Below, piece by piece: positions 54,478 to 63,635 of a stretch of DNA of 64,000 nt. The number at the start of each line of letters is the position of its first letter. Position 1 is the first letter of the stretch. The stretch lies in NCBI RefSeq assembly GCF_001467895.1, contig NZ_LNYO01000001.1, positions 173,268 through 237,267 of the forward strand. Direction: 5' to 3'. The notes under the pieces were generated by a model that was not told the DNA's origin, made no database searches, and saw nothing but the letters and a program-made list of their open reading frames with translations. The stretch is from Legionella nautarum (lineage in GTDB: Bacteria; Pseudomonadota; Gammaproteobacteria; Legionellales; Legionellaceae). The translations under genes were made by a program, and so were the position numbers.

Positions 54478-55358
54478 TCTGGTAGGTCCTGATACCGTAA
54501 ATGCAAAAGCTGGCCTACATAGTGCTCAGCTACTTGTTGTTGGCCTGCTCTTAGTGCAAGCTTCGTAATATAAACTAAAGTAGTTTGATCGTCTTTTAAG
54601 CCATCAATGTTCTTTTCTGCAAAGGCAAGCGTCTTCGTTGGATTACCGCTTGCAATCAAGCTCTCCAATGCCTTAGTAAAATACAGGCGTTTATCTTCTG
54701 TCGTAGTACTTCTCTCCATCGCCATTCGATAAAATTCAGCACTCCCTTCATAGTCTTTCACAAAAAGTGCCGCCTTTGCTGCTTTAACGTAAAAAGCGAT
54801 TGGCCTTTTTTTATCCCTCAGCATTACTTTTTTAAAAAGCCTATCAGCGACTTCAGGCGTATTAGTAGCAAGGGCTTCATCTGCCAACTGAACTTGCTCA
54901 TCAGAGTTTAAATAAGGTGAGTTAGCTAACAGGGTCTGCAGCGATTTCAAGTAAGCTTCTTTTTCTCTCCGCGTCAGCGTATTTGGGCGCAATTGAAAGG
55001 TTTCAACCCGAGAAATTTGATAATAAAGCCAGAGTGCGCGCCATTGGGTTTCTGTACTAGGAGAAAAATTAATCAATGGTGCGATTGCTTGTTTTGCTTC
55101 TTGTAATTCGCCTAAGGCTAAAGCTTGTTGAGCTAGATTCATTCTTAGCCCTACATTAGTAGGATCTTTAGCAATTAAATTTTTTAAGAAACTGACTGAT
55201 ACGCGGCTTGGTTTTGTATTATGCAAAACAGTATTTATGAATAATCCCTTTGGGAAAAGAAGAAGAAAAAGGCCGACAAGCAGCAACACAAAAACGAGTA
55301 TTTGCCACCAGCCAAAAAACTTTCTCTTTTTCTTATTCGCAGCGGAGAGCGAAGTCAT
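54474..55358 (-). CDS. PelB N-terminal membrane anchor and TPR part (split gene)
   Basis: A 294-residue protein with a basic cytoplasmic start (KKKRKFFGWW), one membrane helix (QILVFVLLLVGLFLLLFPKG) and TPR-like helix pairs throughout (NVGLRMNLAQQALALGELQE, DEQVQLADEALATNTPEVAD, AFYVKAAKAALFVKDYEGSA). It matches the layout of the first 300 residues of one-piece PelB proteins. It lies between pelA and the barrel-bearing gene, overlapping them by 26 and 4 bp. The function is inferred from position and fold: an inner-membrane-anchored periplasmic scaffold. Confidence 0.78.
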   Translation of the reverse strand: MTSLSAANKKKRKFFGWWQILVFVLLLVGLFLLLFPKGLFINTVLHNTKPSRVSVSFLKNLIAKDPTNVGLRMNLAQQALALGELQEAKQAIAPLINFSPSTETQWRALWLYYQISRVETFQLRPNTLTRREKEAYLKSLQTLLANSPYLNSDEQVQLADEALATNTPEVADRLFKKVMLRDKKRPIAFYVKAAKAALFVKDYEGSAEFYRMAMERSTTTEDKRLYFTKALESLIASGNPTKTLAFAEKNIDGLKDDQTTLVYITKLALRAGQQQVAEHYVGQLLHLRYQDLPE

Positions 55359-58191
55359 ATTTTAAATCCCTTTTGAATTCAAACTGTTTTTGTGTCCCCT
55401 GTTGAGTTTGTGGCACAATCTTTTCTTTTCCCCTCCATAAACTGCAGTTTTCTACATTTTCAAGAATAAATTTAGCCGGTAAATATCCCTCTAATGAAAA
55501 TTCGATATCTTTTCCATTTCTTACAAAGCGCGTTACTCGGGCATTCGCCTCCATAAGAAACGGGATCGTAGGCGGTTTTTCTGTTAGGCGAACAAAAGAT
55601 TTGCCTCCAGGACCTAAATGTAAGTAAAAATCTTTATTGTAAGCACTGTAGCCAATCACATTAGTACTACCCACTAAATCAGGGTATCCCATTGATTGAG
55701 GGATGCGCAATTCTCGAAGCTCATCTTTCGTTAAAAATGACCAGCCATCTTGTTGTTTAATAATGGATAGACCGATAAAATCTTGCACTTTATTAAAATA
55801 ATCAGAAACAAAAATATTCATTACCGGTGTTGATAAGGCATACTCAAAAATTTTATGCATGGCCTTAACACCGCCCAACTGATCTAAAGTAAAAAAGTGA
55901 AAATAAATATCAATTGGCTTCAGGCGTTGTGGTTTATCCGTCAGTTTAAAGGCATCAATAATGTCAATGATGGAATAAAAAACAGGGTTTAGGACAATTG
56001 TTTCGTAATCATTCCCCGTGGGGGCAAACACTTGAAAATAAGGTCCTTGATAAAGTCCCATCGCCGGAACTTGCACTTTTGAATCATAGAAATTAGTGAT
56101 TAAACTTCCAGGGTTTAAATTCGCTAGCCCTAGCTGATAAACATAAGAAAGCGCTTGCTCACTCGCATTACCATCACCTGGCCATAAGAAAACACGACAC
56201 TTTTTCCCAAGAGGACTAAGATTTTGATCGATGTATTCAACTGATCCAACCACTTCCGTGCGATTGCTAAATACATAATTTGGAATCAGAATGGTAAAAG
56301 GATTCGGCGGATTTCCTTTATAGTTTTCCGCATCCTCCCAATTGTAAGGATGGCTATAAGTATGGCTTGCAATTTCAACATTAGTTAGAGCAAAAATTCT
56401 GCGCGCAATATTTTCTAAGGTCGGTGAAAGTTTAGGATAAAGGCCATTGGGCGCAATTTCTCCTTGGATAATTGATACTGTGGTGGGTACATTATAACGC
56501 TCTAAAAACTCCTTCCGCATGACTTCGCTAACCCAAGGACCTTTATACCACTCACCTTTATTTGCAAATCCATCGCCATCAATATGGACTAACATTAATC
56601 GTCGACCATTTTCAGAGCTCAGATCAGGGATAGGTTGATCAGGAAAACGTAATGCTTGTTTAAAAAATTCAAAAGGATTAACAGACCAGCGATAATAGTC
56701 ACCAATATTGGGAAGAAAAACATTACCGGTTAAATAATAACCACCCCAAGGAGTTAATCCTGCAACATCGAAAATTGCCCCATCTTCATCTTTTGCTCTT
56801 AATAAAACGGTTCCTTTTTTTAAAGTAATTGCTTCAAAGATTTCACTACCAATGACTGGATTAGCTTCATAGCCCATCATCGGCGCCTTGTATACGATTT
56901 TTACATTTCTAGGGTTTGGGGAATAGATCGGGGTGGATAAACCAAAGGTTCTTAGCTTTTGTTCATCATCGAGAGAAAAACCAAACCCATAGAGGATAAC
57001 TAAGGGTATCTTTTTTTTCATCTGCTCTTTATACCATTTATAAATTTCATCCTCTCTGCCAATAAGAAAATCTGGCACATAGGCCACTATCCCTGCGTAT
57101 TCATTTGGACTTAAATTTTTAGGAAGCGGCGTCCTAACATTGTGCAAAATAGTGATATAGCCAAGATAATTGATAGGCATGGATAAAGCTTGAGAAGCTT
57201 CGGAAGAGAGTCTTGCTCCAGGGCTATTCACTTTGCCATCGTAGAGAATTAAAACTTTTCGTGGAAGATGAGCAAAATTAGCATTTTGTGGCTGGGCAAA
57301 ATAAATTTTTGCTGGAGCAGGATAAGCCACTTGATTTAAATAAATCTGAGTAAAGCTACTGTCTGTGATCCACGGATTAAAACCTAAATCCGCGATTTTT
57401 TTTGCAGCCGCCTCTGCGTTCGCCGCATCCTTTGGGCTTAAATAATCAACGACTGTCACAGGAATTCCCATATTCTTTACTGTATAAAGCTCTTTTAATA
57501 GTGCCTGCCTGTCTTTTTCAGGAACTTTGAAGTATTCTTTTTTCTGATTATTCCAACCATTAAATAATGATTCAGCCACAACACCCTCTACTAAGCTTTT
57601 GATTTCAGGTAAGATTTCAAAACCACGATTCAAGATGAGCTTAGCATCAGGGTATTTTGCTTTAATTGCACGAATAGTAGAGATAATCCCTGCTTGCTGC
57701 TTTTTCATTTTCTTAGGATCTTCAGAGACAATGCGATAAGAATCCAAGGTGTCTAGAAAAAATCCTCGATAACCTTTATTCCAGAGAGGGGTTATTATTT
57801 GATTGATAAAAAATGCCTGCCAAGCAGGATTTGCCTGATCCAAAACCAAAGACTGCCAATTCTTGTTTTTCGCTAAAACCCAGCTTTTATCGATGGGTTT
57901 TCCATATTGGTTTAAATTGATAGCCTCTCCCAAAGAAGCATAAGCAAAGACCTTAGAACCCTTTTTTTCTAAAATATGGGGATCAAGGCCGCTACTCGGT
58001 TCAATCACCACGTTTTGAAAAAAACTTAAGACTTCCACAGGCGGATGAGAACCATAATAAAAAGCCAATTTATATTGAGGAGAAAATTCGGCTAAAGCAG
58101 ATGCAGAATAAAAAAAGATGCCTATCAGCATAAAAAAACGCCGATAATATGACAGAAAGCACATCCTTTGTGCTGTAAGAAAATCTATCAT
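55333..58191 (-). CDS. pelA: Pel hydrolase/deacetylase PelA
   Basis: A 952-residue periplasmic enzyme that deacetylates and trims Pel. Signal peptide about 11-34 (FLSYYRRFFMLIGIFFYSAS then ALA). The N-terminal glycoside hydrolase domain (about 35-290) shows FYYGSHPPVEVLSFFQNVVI, FFLDTLDSYR and VVAESLF. A linker domain (about 310-500) and a CE4-like deacetylase follow, with metal/catalytic residues Asp538 and Asp540 (HIDGDGF) and His610 and His614 (SHTYSHPY). ATG 58191 has AGGA 8 bases upstream. First gene of the pel operon; its promoter should lie in the 175-bp gap to the divergent helicase gene. Confidence 0.94.
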   Translation of the reverse strand: MIDFLTAQRMCFLSYYRRFFMLIGIFFYSASALAEFSPQYKLAFYYGSHPPVEVLSFFQNVVIEPSSGLDPHILEKKGSKVFAYASLGEAINLNQYGKPIDKSWVLAKNKNWQSLVLDQANPAWQAFFINQIITPLWNKGYRGFFLDTLDSYRIVSEDPKKMKKQQAGIISTIRAIKAKYPDAKLILNRGFEILPEIKSLVEGVVAESLFNGWNNQKKEYFKVPEKDRQALLKELYTVKNMGIPVTVVDYLSPKDAANAEAAAKKIADLGFNPWITDSSFTQIYLNQVAYPAPAKIYFAQPQNANFAHLPRKVLILYDGKVNSPGARLSSEASQALSMPINYLGYITILHNVRTPLPKNLSPNEYAGIVAYVPDFLIGREDEIYKWYKEQMKKKIPLVILYGFGFSLDDEQKLRTFGLSTPIYSPNPRNVKIVYKAPMMGYEANPVIGSEIFEAITLKKGTVLLRAKDEDGAIFDVAGLTPWGGYYLTGNVFLPNIGDYYRWSVNPFEFFKQALRFPDQPIPDLSSENGRRLMLVHIDGDGFANKGEWYKGPWVSEVMRKEFLERYNVPTTVSIIQGEIAPNGLYPKLSPTLENIARRIFALTNVEIASHTYSHPYNWEDAENYKGNPPNPFTILIPNYVFSNRTEVVGSVEYIDQNLSPLGKKCRVFLWPGDGNASEQALSYVYQLGLANLNPGSLITNFYDSKVQVPAMGLYQGPYFQVFAPTGNDYETIVLNPVFYSIIDIIDAFKLTDKPQRLKPIDIYFHFFTLDQLGGVKAMHKIFEYALSTPVMNIFVSDYFNKVQDFIGLSIIKQQDGWSFLTKDELRELRIPQSMGYPDLVGSTNVIGYSAYNKDFYLHLGPGGKSFVRLTEKPPTIPFLMEANARVTRFVRNGKDIEFSLEGYLPAKFILENVENCSLWRGKEKIVPQTQQGTQKQFEFKRDLKYDFALRCE

Positions 58192-58366
58192 GCTTTTATC
58201 CTAAGCGATTACCCTTTAATGATTTATTGAACTACATCTTTTCATATTGCTTTATCCCCTCAAAAAAGTCTATTAAATCTCTAAACTAATTTAAAGACAG
58301 CGACTAAGCTGACAAGAATTAACCAGAAGCTACGCCCTTTCCCAAATTTTCGCGTATAATTTACAT

Positions 58367-61300
58367 ATGATTTCTACTCACGATAGTTTAGCCTGGGCAC
58401 ATCCTCTCGTTCATGATTGGTTTATAAACAAATATATTTCTCCTACCGAACCCCAGGAACAGGGATGGCCATCCATTTTAGCAGGCCATACCACTTTAAT
58501 TTCTGCGCCTACTGGTTCAGGAAAAACCTTTGCTGCTTTTTTAATTTGTATTGATCAATTGGTGCGTCAATCACTCACTGATTTAGTTGATCAAACCCAG
58601 GTCATTTACATTTCCCCTCTCAAAGCCCTAACGAATGACATTGAAAAGAACTTACTTGAGCCGCTGGAAGAAATTCAAGATTTAGCCCAAGAACGCGGCT
58701 TGTTGATGAAAGAGATTCGAATTGCGGTCAGAACCGGCGACACCTTGCCTAAAGATAGGCAGGCTATGCTAAAAAAGCCGCCCCATATTATAGTAACGAC
58801 GCCAGAATCGTTTTACCTTCTGCTCACAGCCGAAAAAAGCCGCGCTATTCTTCAGGATGTCAAAACCGTGATCGTGGATGAAATTCATGCGCTTGCGAAT
58901 AATAAACGAGGAACCCATTTAGCCTTATCACTGGAGCGGCTCGAAGCTCTAACCTTAGAAAAACCCGTGCGCATTGGCTTATCTGCTACCCAAAAACCAC
59001 TTGAATTAGTCGGTGATTTTTTAGCAGGCACAAGGGGTCCGCGGCCGGTAATTGTGAATATTGGCCATAATCGTCATTTAGAATTGCACATTGAAACCCC
59101 GCAAACCGAATTAGGTCCTGTTGCAACCAATGAAATGTGGGATCAAATTTATGATCGCATTGCCGAATTAGCCAAGCAAAATCGCTCGACTTTAGTTTTT
59201 GCCAATACTCGCCGCGTGGCTGAGCGCGTAGCTCATCATTTATCTGAACGCTTAGATAAAGAAAAAGTAGCCGCCCATCATGGCAGCTTATCGCGCAAAT
59301 TACGTTTGGCCACAGAAACAAAACTAAAAACCGGAAAACTTCAGGTACTTGTTGCTACCGCCTCTTTAGAATTGGGAATTGATATCGGTACCGTCGATTT
59401 AGTCTGCCAACTCGGTTCTCCCCGAGCGATTGCCATTGCTTTGCAGCGGGTCGGTCGCGCCGGACATTGGCATGGTGCAATTTCTAAGGGTATTTTCTTT
59501 GCAACTACCTGCGATGAACTCGTTGAATGTGCTGCACTTGTTTATGCCATTCGCACAGGCGATCTGGATAGGTTAATTATCCCTGAAGAACCACTCGACA
59601 TTTTAGCCCAGCAAATCGTTGCAAGCTGTGCCACCAACGATTGGTCTGAAGAAGAGCTCTATCATTTGGTGAAAAAAAGCTATCCTTACCGCAACTTATC
59701 CCGTGAAACCTTCCGATCCATACTCGAAATGTTGTCGGAAGGCATCGCAGGCTCTCGGGGTCGCTATGGTGCTTATCTGTTCCGGGATCAAGTCAATGGT
59801 TTGGTAAAAGCGCGTCGCGGCAGCCGTTTAACTGCCATTACCAGTGGTGGAGCTATCCCTGAGAATAATTTATTTACAGTCATCACCGAATCAAATGGTC
59901 TTGTTGTAGGAACTCTCGATGAAGATTTTGCGATCGAAAGCAATCGTGGCGATGTGATTTTACTGGGGAATACTTCCTGGCAAATCAAACGTATTGAGAG
60001 CGTTAAAGGGCGGGTTCTCGTTGAAGACGCTCATGGAGCCCCACCCACGGTTCCTTTCTGGTTGGGTGAAGCGCCTTCAAGAACAAACGAGCTTTCCCTG
60101 CAAGTGTCAAATCTGCGCAAAACCATTCAAGCGATGATTTCTGACAAGGCGCCCTTCTCTCCTGAAGAAAGAAAGGGCGATACTGTTTGGGAGAAAGAAT
60201 CTATTCACTGGCTAAAAACCAATTGTGGATTAAATAATAAGGGTGCCGCACAACTCATCAACTATATTCTGACGGGCCGAGCAATTTTAGGGGAAGTGCC
60301 TACTCAAGAAACCATCATTGCCGAACGTTTTTTTGATGAAGCGGGCGGCATGCAGCTGATTATCCACTCCCCTTTTGGCGCGCGTATCAACAAAGCCTGG
60401 GGACTTGCATTGAGAAAACGGTTTTGTCGGTCGTTTAATTTTGAGTTACAAGCAGCCGCTACAGATAATGGTATTGCCATTTCTTTGGCTGAGCAGCATA
60501 GTTTTCCTTTAGCGGATGTATTTCATTTTTTACACCCCAACAGCATTCGCCATGTTTTAACTCAAGCTGTTTTGCAATCACCCATTTTTACCACACGATG
60601 GCGCTGGGATGCGCTACGAGCCTTGGCACTGGTTCGTTTTCGCGGTGGACGGAAAGTACCGCCTAATATTTTGCGTATGCTTGCTGATGATCTCTTAGCA
60701 GCCGTATTTCCTGATGCAGCAGCTTGTCAGGACAATTTAGCTGGCGAAGATATTGAGCCACCTGATCATCCTCTCATTCATGAAACCATGAAAGATTGTC
60801 TAACCGAAGCACTGGATATAGAAGGGTTGTTGACTATTTTAAATGACATCGTGAACAAAAAAATCCACTGCCTAGCCGTTGACACCCCTACTCCTTCCGT
60901 ATTTTCTCACGAAATTTTAAATGCCAACCCCTATGCTTTTCTTGATGACGCCCCCTTAGAAGAACGTCGAACACGAGCGGTGGAAATGCGGCGTGTTTTA
61001 CCCGAATCGCTATTGCAAGATCTCGGTCAATTAAATCCACTCGCGATCTCAGAAGTACAGCAGCAAGCTTGGCCAGATCTTAGAAATGCTGATGAACTGC
61101 ATGATGTTTTACAAACACTGATTGCACTACCTGTTAATATACATTTAAATGAGCAGCAAAAATCTTCCCCCACTTGGGACGTTTTTTTTGCCGAATTAGT
61201 CGCTCAAGGTCGCGCTGGAAAAGCAACTATTCATGAGCGCTTATTTTGGATAGCGACTGAAAAATCAGAGACTTTTCGAAGCATTTATCCCGAAGCAAGT

Positions 61301-62602
61301 TTTCACCATCATTTAAAAACGATTCAGCAAGAACGCATTGAAACAGAAGCAGCACTTGTAGAAATGATTCGTGGCTGGCTTCAGTACCTAGGCCCTGTGA
61401 CTCAAGATGAATTAGTTGAAATCCTCGGCCTTGAAAGTGCTGATGTGGAAAAAGCGCTATTAAATTTAGAATCGACTGGATTAATTTTACGCGGAAATTT
61501 TAGAACTTCGAATCAACTTGAATGGTGCGAACGTCGATTATTAGCAAGAATCCATTCCCTTACTTTGGGAATCCTTCGCAAAGAAATTGAACCGGTTAAC
61601 GCTACCCAATTCATTCATTGGCTACTGAGTTGGCAGCATTTAGCACCGGGCTCACAATTGCAAGGGGAGCAGGGGCTACTTGAAGTCATCAAGCAATTAC
61701 AAGGCTATGAAATTCCTGCGAATGCCTGGGAAAAATTAGTCTTTGCCAAACGTGTCAAAGATTATGATAAAGACTGGTTGGATCATCTCTGTTTTACAGG
61801 CGTCATTGGTTGGGGCCGCCTATCGCCTCATCCAGCCATCAGCCTAAACACGGAAGAAGAAAATCAATTTAAACGCATTCTACCAACCAGCATCACACCA
61901 ATCACTTTTTTTGTGCGTGAATCTGCCGACTGGATGGCCGCCAGGCAAGCTATTCACACGCTGGATTTGCAAGCTTTAAGCCATACTGCAAAAAGTATTT
62001 ATGCTTATTTACAAGAAAATGGCGCTTCCTTCTTTATTGATATTGTCGAAGGAATTAACGAACTCAAGACCCAAGTAGAAACGGGGTTGTGGGAGCTAGT
62101 TTCAGCCGGCCTTATTACTGCGGATGGTTTTGATAACCTTCGCGCTCTTATTGATCCACATCGTCGGGCAGGAAAACGAGGCCGCCGCCTTAATTATCGA
62201 CCAGCCACGGGACGCTGGTCCCTGTTGAAGATAAGAAAAGCGCCCCCGAAAACACCGCCAATTGAAGCAACCTGCCTAATGCTATTAAAACGATACGGTG
62301 TTTGCTTTCGAGAACTATTAGTAAAAGAAAAAATTACACCGAGCTGGCGAGATTTATTAACGGCCTTTCGTCGTATGGAAGCCCGAGGAGAAATTAGGGG
62401 CGGACGATTTATCAGCGGCTTTATTGGTGAACAATTCGCCCTGCCCTATGCCGTCGATTCTTTGCGGGCTTTCAAGAAAAAAGAACTTCATCATGAACCC
62501 GTGACTATTTCCGCTATCGATCCACTTAATTTAGTGGGACTTATTTTACCTGGAAAACGAATTCCATCGTTAATAAAACATCAAGTAACTATTGCAAATT
62601 AG
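58367..62602 (+). CDS. lhr: Lhr-type large helicase
   Basis: A 1411-residue superfamily 2 ATP-dependent 3'-5' helicase implicated in nucleic-acid repair or processing. Walker A is APTGSGKT (47-54), the DEIH box is VIVDEIHAL, then GLSATQKP, HHGSLSRKLRL and motif VI (IALQRVGRAGHW). The winged-helix and Lhr-specific domains follow (AEQHSFPLADVFHF, DALRALALVRFRGG). The long C-terminal extension, with a winged-helix-like segment (QYLGPVTQDELVEILGLESA), is as in bacterial Lhr. Stand-alone gene divergent from pel. Confidence 0.93.
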   Translation: MISTHDSLAWAHPLVHDWFINKYISPTEPQEQGWPSILAGHTTLISAPTGSGKTFAAFLICIDQLVRQSLTDLVDQTQVIYISPLKALTNDIEKNLLEPLEEIQDLAQERGLLMKEIRIAVRTGDTLPKDRQAMLKKPPHIIVTTPESFYLLLTAEKSRAILQDVKTVIVDEIHALANNKRGTHLALSLERLEALTLEKPVRIGLSATQKPLELVGDFLAGTRGPRPVIVNIGHNRHLELHIETPQTELGPVATNEMWDQIYDRIAELAKQNRSTLVFANTRRVAERVAHHLSERLDKEKVAAHHGSLSRKLRLATETKLKTGKLQVLVATASLELGIDIGTVDLVCQLGSPRAIAIALQRVGRAGHWHGAISKGIFFATTCDELVECAALVYAIRTGDLDRLIIPEEPLDILAQQIVASCATNDWSEEELYHLVKKSYPYRNLSRETFRSILEMLSEGIAGSRGRYGAYLFRDQVNGLVKARRGSRLTAITSGGAIPENNLFTVITESNGLVVGTLDEDFAIESNRGDVILLGNTSWQIKRIESVKGRVLVEDAHGAPPTVPFWLGEAPSRTNELSLQVSNLRKTIQAMISDKAPFSPEERKGDTVWEKESIHWLKTNCGLNNKGAAQLINYILTGRAILGEVPTQETIIAERFFDEAGGMQLIIHSPFGARINKAWGLALRKRFCRSFNFELQAAATDNGIAISLAEQHSFPLADVFHFLHPNSIRHVLTQAVLQSPIFTTRWRWDALRALALVRFRGGRKVPPNILRMLADDLLAAVFPDAAACQDNLAGEDIEPPDHPLIHETMKDCLTEALDIEGLLTILNDIVNKKIHCLAVDTPTPSVFSHEILNANPYAFLDDAPLEERRTRAVEMRRVLPESLLQDLGQLNPLAISEVQQQAWPDLRNADELHDVLQTLIALPVNIHLNEQQKSSPTWDVFFAELVAQGRAGKATIHERLFWIATEKSETFRSIYPEASFHHHLKTIQQERIETEAALVEMIRGWLQYLGPVTQDELVEILGLESADVEKALLNLESTGLILRGNFRTSNQLEWCERRLLARIHSLTLGILRKEIEPVNATQFIHWLLSWQHLAPGSQLQGEQGLLEVIKQLQGYEIPANAWEKLVFAKRVKDYDKDWLDHLCFTGVIGWGRLSPHPAISLNTEEENQFKRILPTSITPITFFVRESADWMAARQAIHTLDLQALSHTAKSIYAYLQENGASFFIDIVEGINELKTQVETGLWELVSAGLITADGFDNLRALIDPHRRAGKRGRRLNYRPATGRWSLLKIRKAPPKTPPIEATCLMLLKRYGVCFRELLVKEKITPSWRDLLTAFRRMEARGEIRGGRFISGFIGEQFALPYAVDSLRAFKKKELHHEPVTISAIDPLNLVGLILPGKRIPSLIKHQVTIAN

Positions 62603-62641
62603 TCTATAATTTCAAATATCTATTATGGGCAGGATACCGTT

Positions 62642-63547
62642 ATGGAAAAAAGGATTGTTGAGTTAGTTAAGACATTAATGTTAAGTACTAGTTTAACACT
62701 TCCCTCTTTAAGCTTTGCTTTACCTTACGATATTTGTTCGGATTTATCGGGTTGCCAAACCTTAGCTAACCAAGGAAATGCCGAGGCACAATATAACCTT
62801 GGCGCCCTGTACGCTCAGGGTTTAAACGGTATAACTAAAAATACCACTGAAGCAGCGAAATGGTTCGAACAAGCAGCCAATCAAGGAAATGTATCCGCAA
62901 TGATGGAATTGGGTGACCTTTATTATGACGGTAACGGCGTCCCCAAAGATTTTTCACGAGCCGTGCAATGGTATAAAAAAGCGGCAGAGTTAGGTTCAGC
63001 TAAAGGCCAAGAATATTTAGCCTATGCTTATGAGAAAGGCGAAGGTATCACACAGGATTATGCCAAAGCAGTTTTCTGGTATACCAAAGCCGCTGATCAA
63101 GGCAACACCGCAGCCATGATTTCAATGGGAAATTTTTATTACAATGGAACTAACGTCGATCTCGATTATTTTCAAGCCTTAAAATGGTATCAAAAAGCCG
63201 CTGATCTAGGCTCACCGATGGGGCAAGATTTAGTCGGCTATGCTTATGATCATGGTGAGGGCGTCAAGCAAGATTATACTCAAGCAATGAATTGGTATCT
63301 AAAGGCAGCCCAAGGTGGTAATAGCTTTGCATTCTATAATATCGCTCATCTCTATCGAGATGGTTTAGGTGTTCCCAAAGATAATATTCAAGCTTATGCT
63401 TGGTATTCTGCTGCCTCTGCAGCCGTTCCTAATAACAAAGAGTATCAAAATGCAAAAAATGATATTTATACCTTAATTCCAGAAAATAAACGTTCAGAAG
63501 CAGAAATGACTGCGCAGAATTTAATTGATAAATATGTCAGTGAATAA
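62642..63547 (+). CDS. Secreted Sel1-repeat protein
   Basis: A 301-residue protein with a signal peptide (about 1-26, ending SLSFALP) and six Sel1-like repeats of 36 residues. Examples are AEAQYNLGALYAQGLNGITK, AMMELGDLYYDGNGVPKDFS and MGQDLVGYAYDHGEGVKQDY. Repeats three and five resemble each other, as do two, four and six, suggesting duplication of pairs. Such proteins mediate protein-protein contacts, and several Legionella examples influence host interaction. It follows lhr by 39 bp. Confidence 0.85.
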   Translation: MEKRIVELVKTLMLSTSLTLPSLSFALPYDICSDLSGCQTLANQGNAEAQYNLGALYAQGLNGITKNTTEAAKWFEQAANQGNVSAMMELGDLYYDGNGVPKDFSRAVQWYKKAAELGSAKGQEYLAYAYEKGEGITQDYAKAVFWYTKAADQGNTAAMISMGNFYYNGTNVDLDYFQALKWYQKAADLGSPMGQDLVGYAYDHGEGVKQDYTQAMNWYLKAAQGGNSFAFYNIAHLYRDGLGVPKDNIQAYAWYSAASAAVPNNKEYQNAKNDIYTLIPENKRSEAEMTAQNLIDKYVSE

Positions 63548-63635
63548 CTAGGTAGATCTCTCTATTTAAGTCTGATAAATTTTAATTCTATACTCTAAGG
63601 ACTGGGTATATTAATCCATTTACAAGGAGCCGTTA

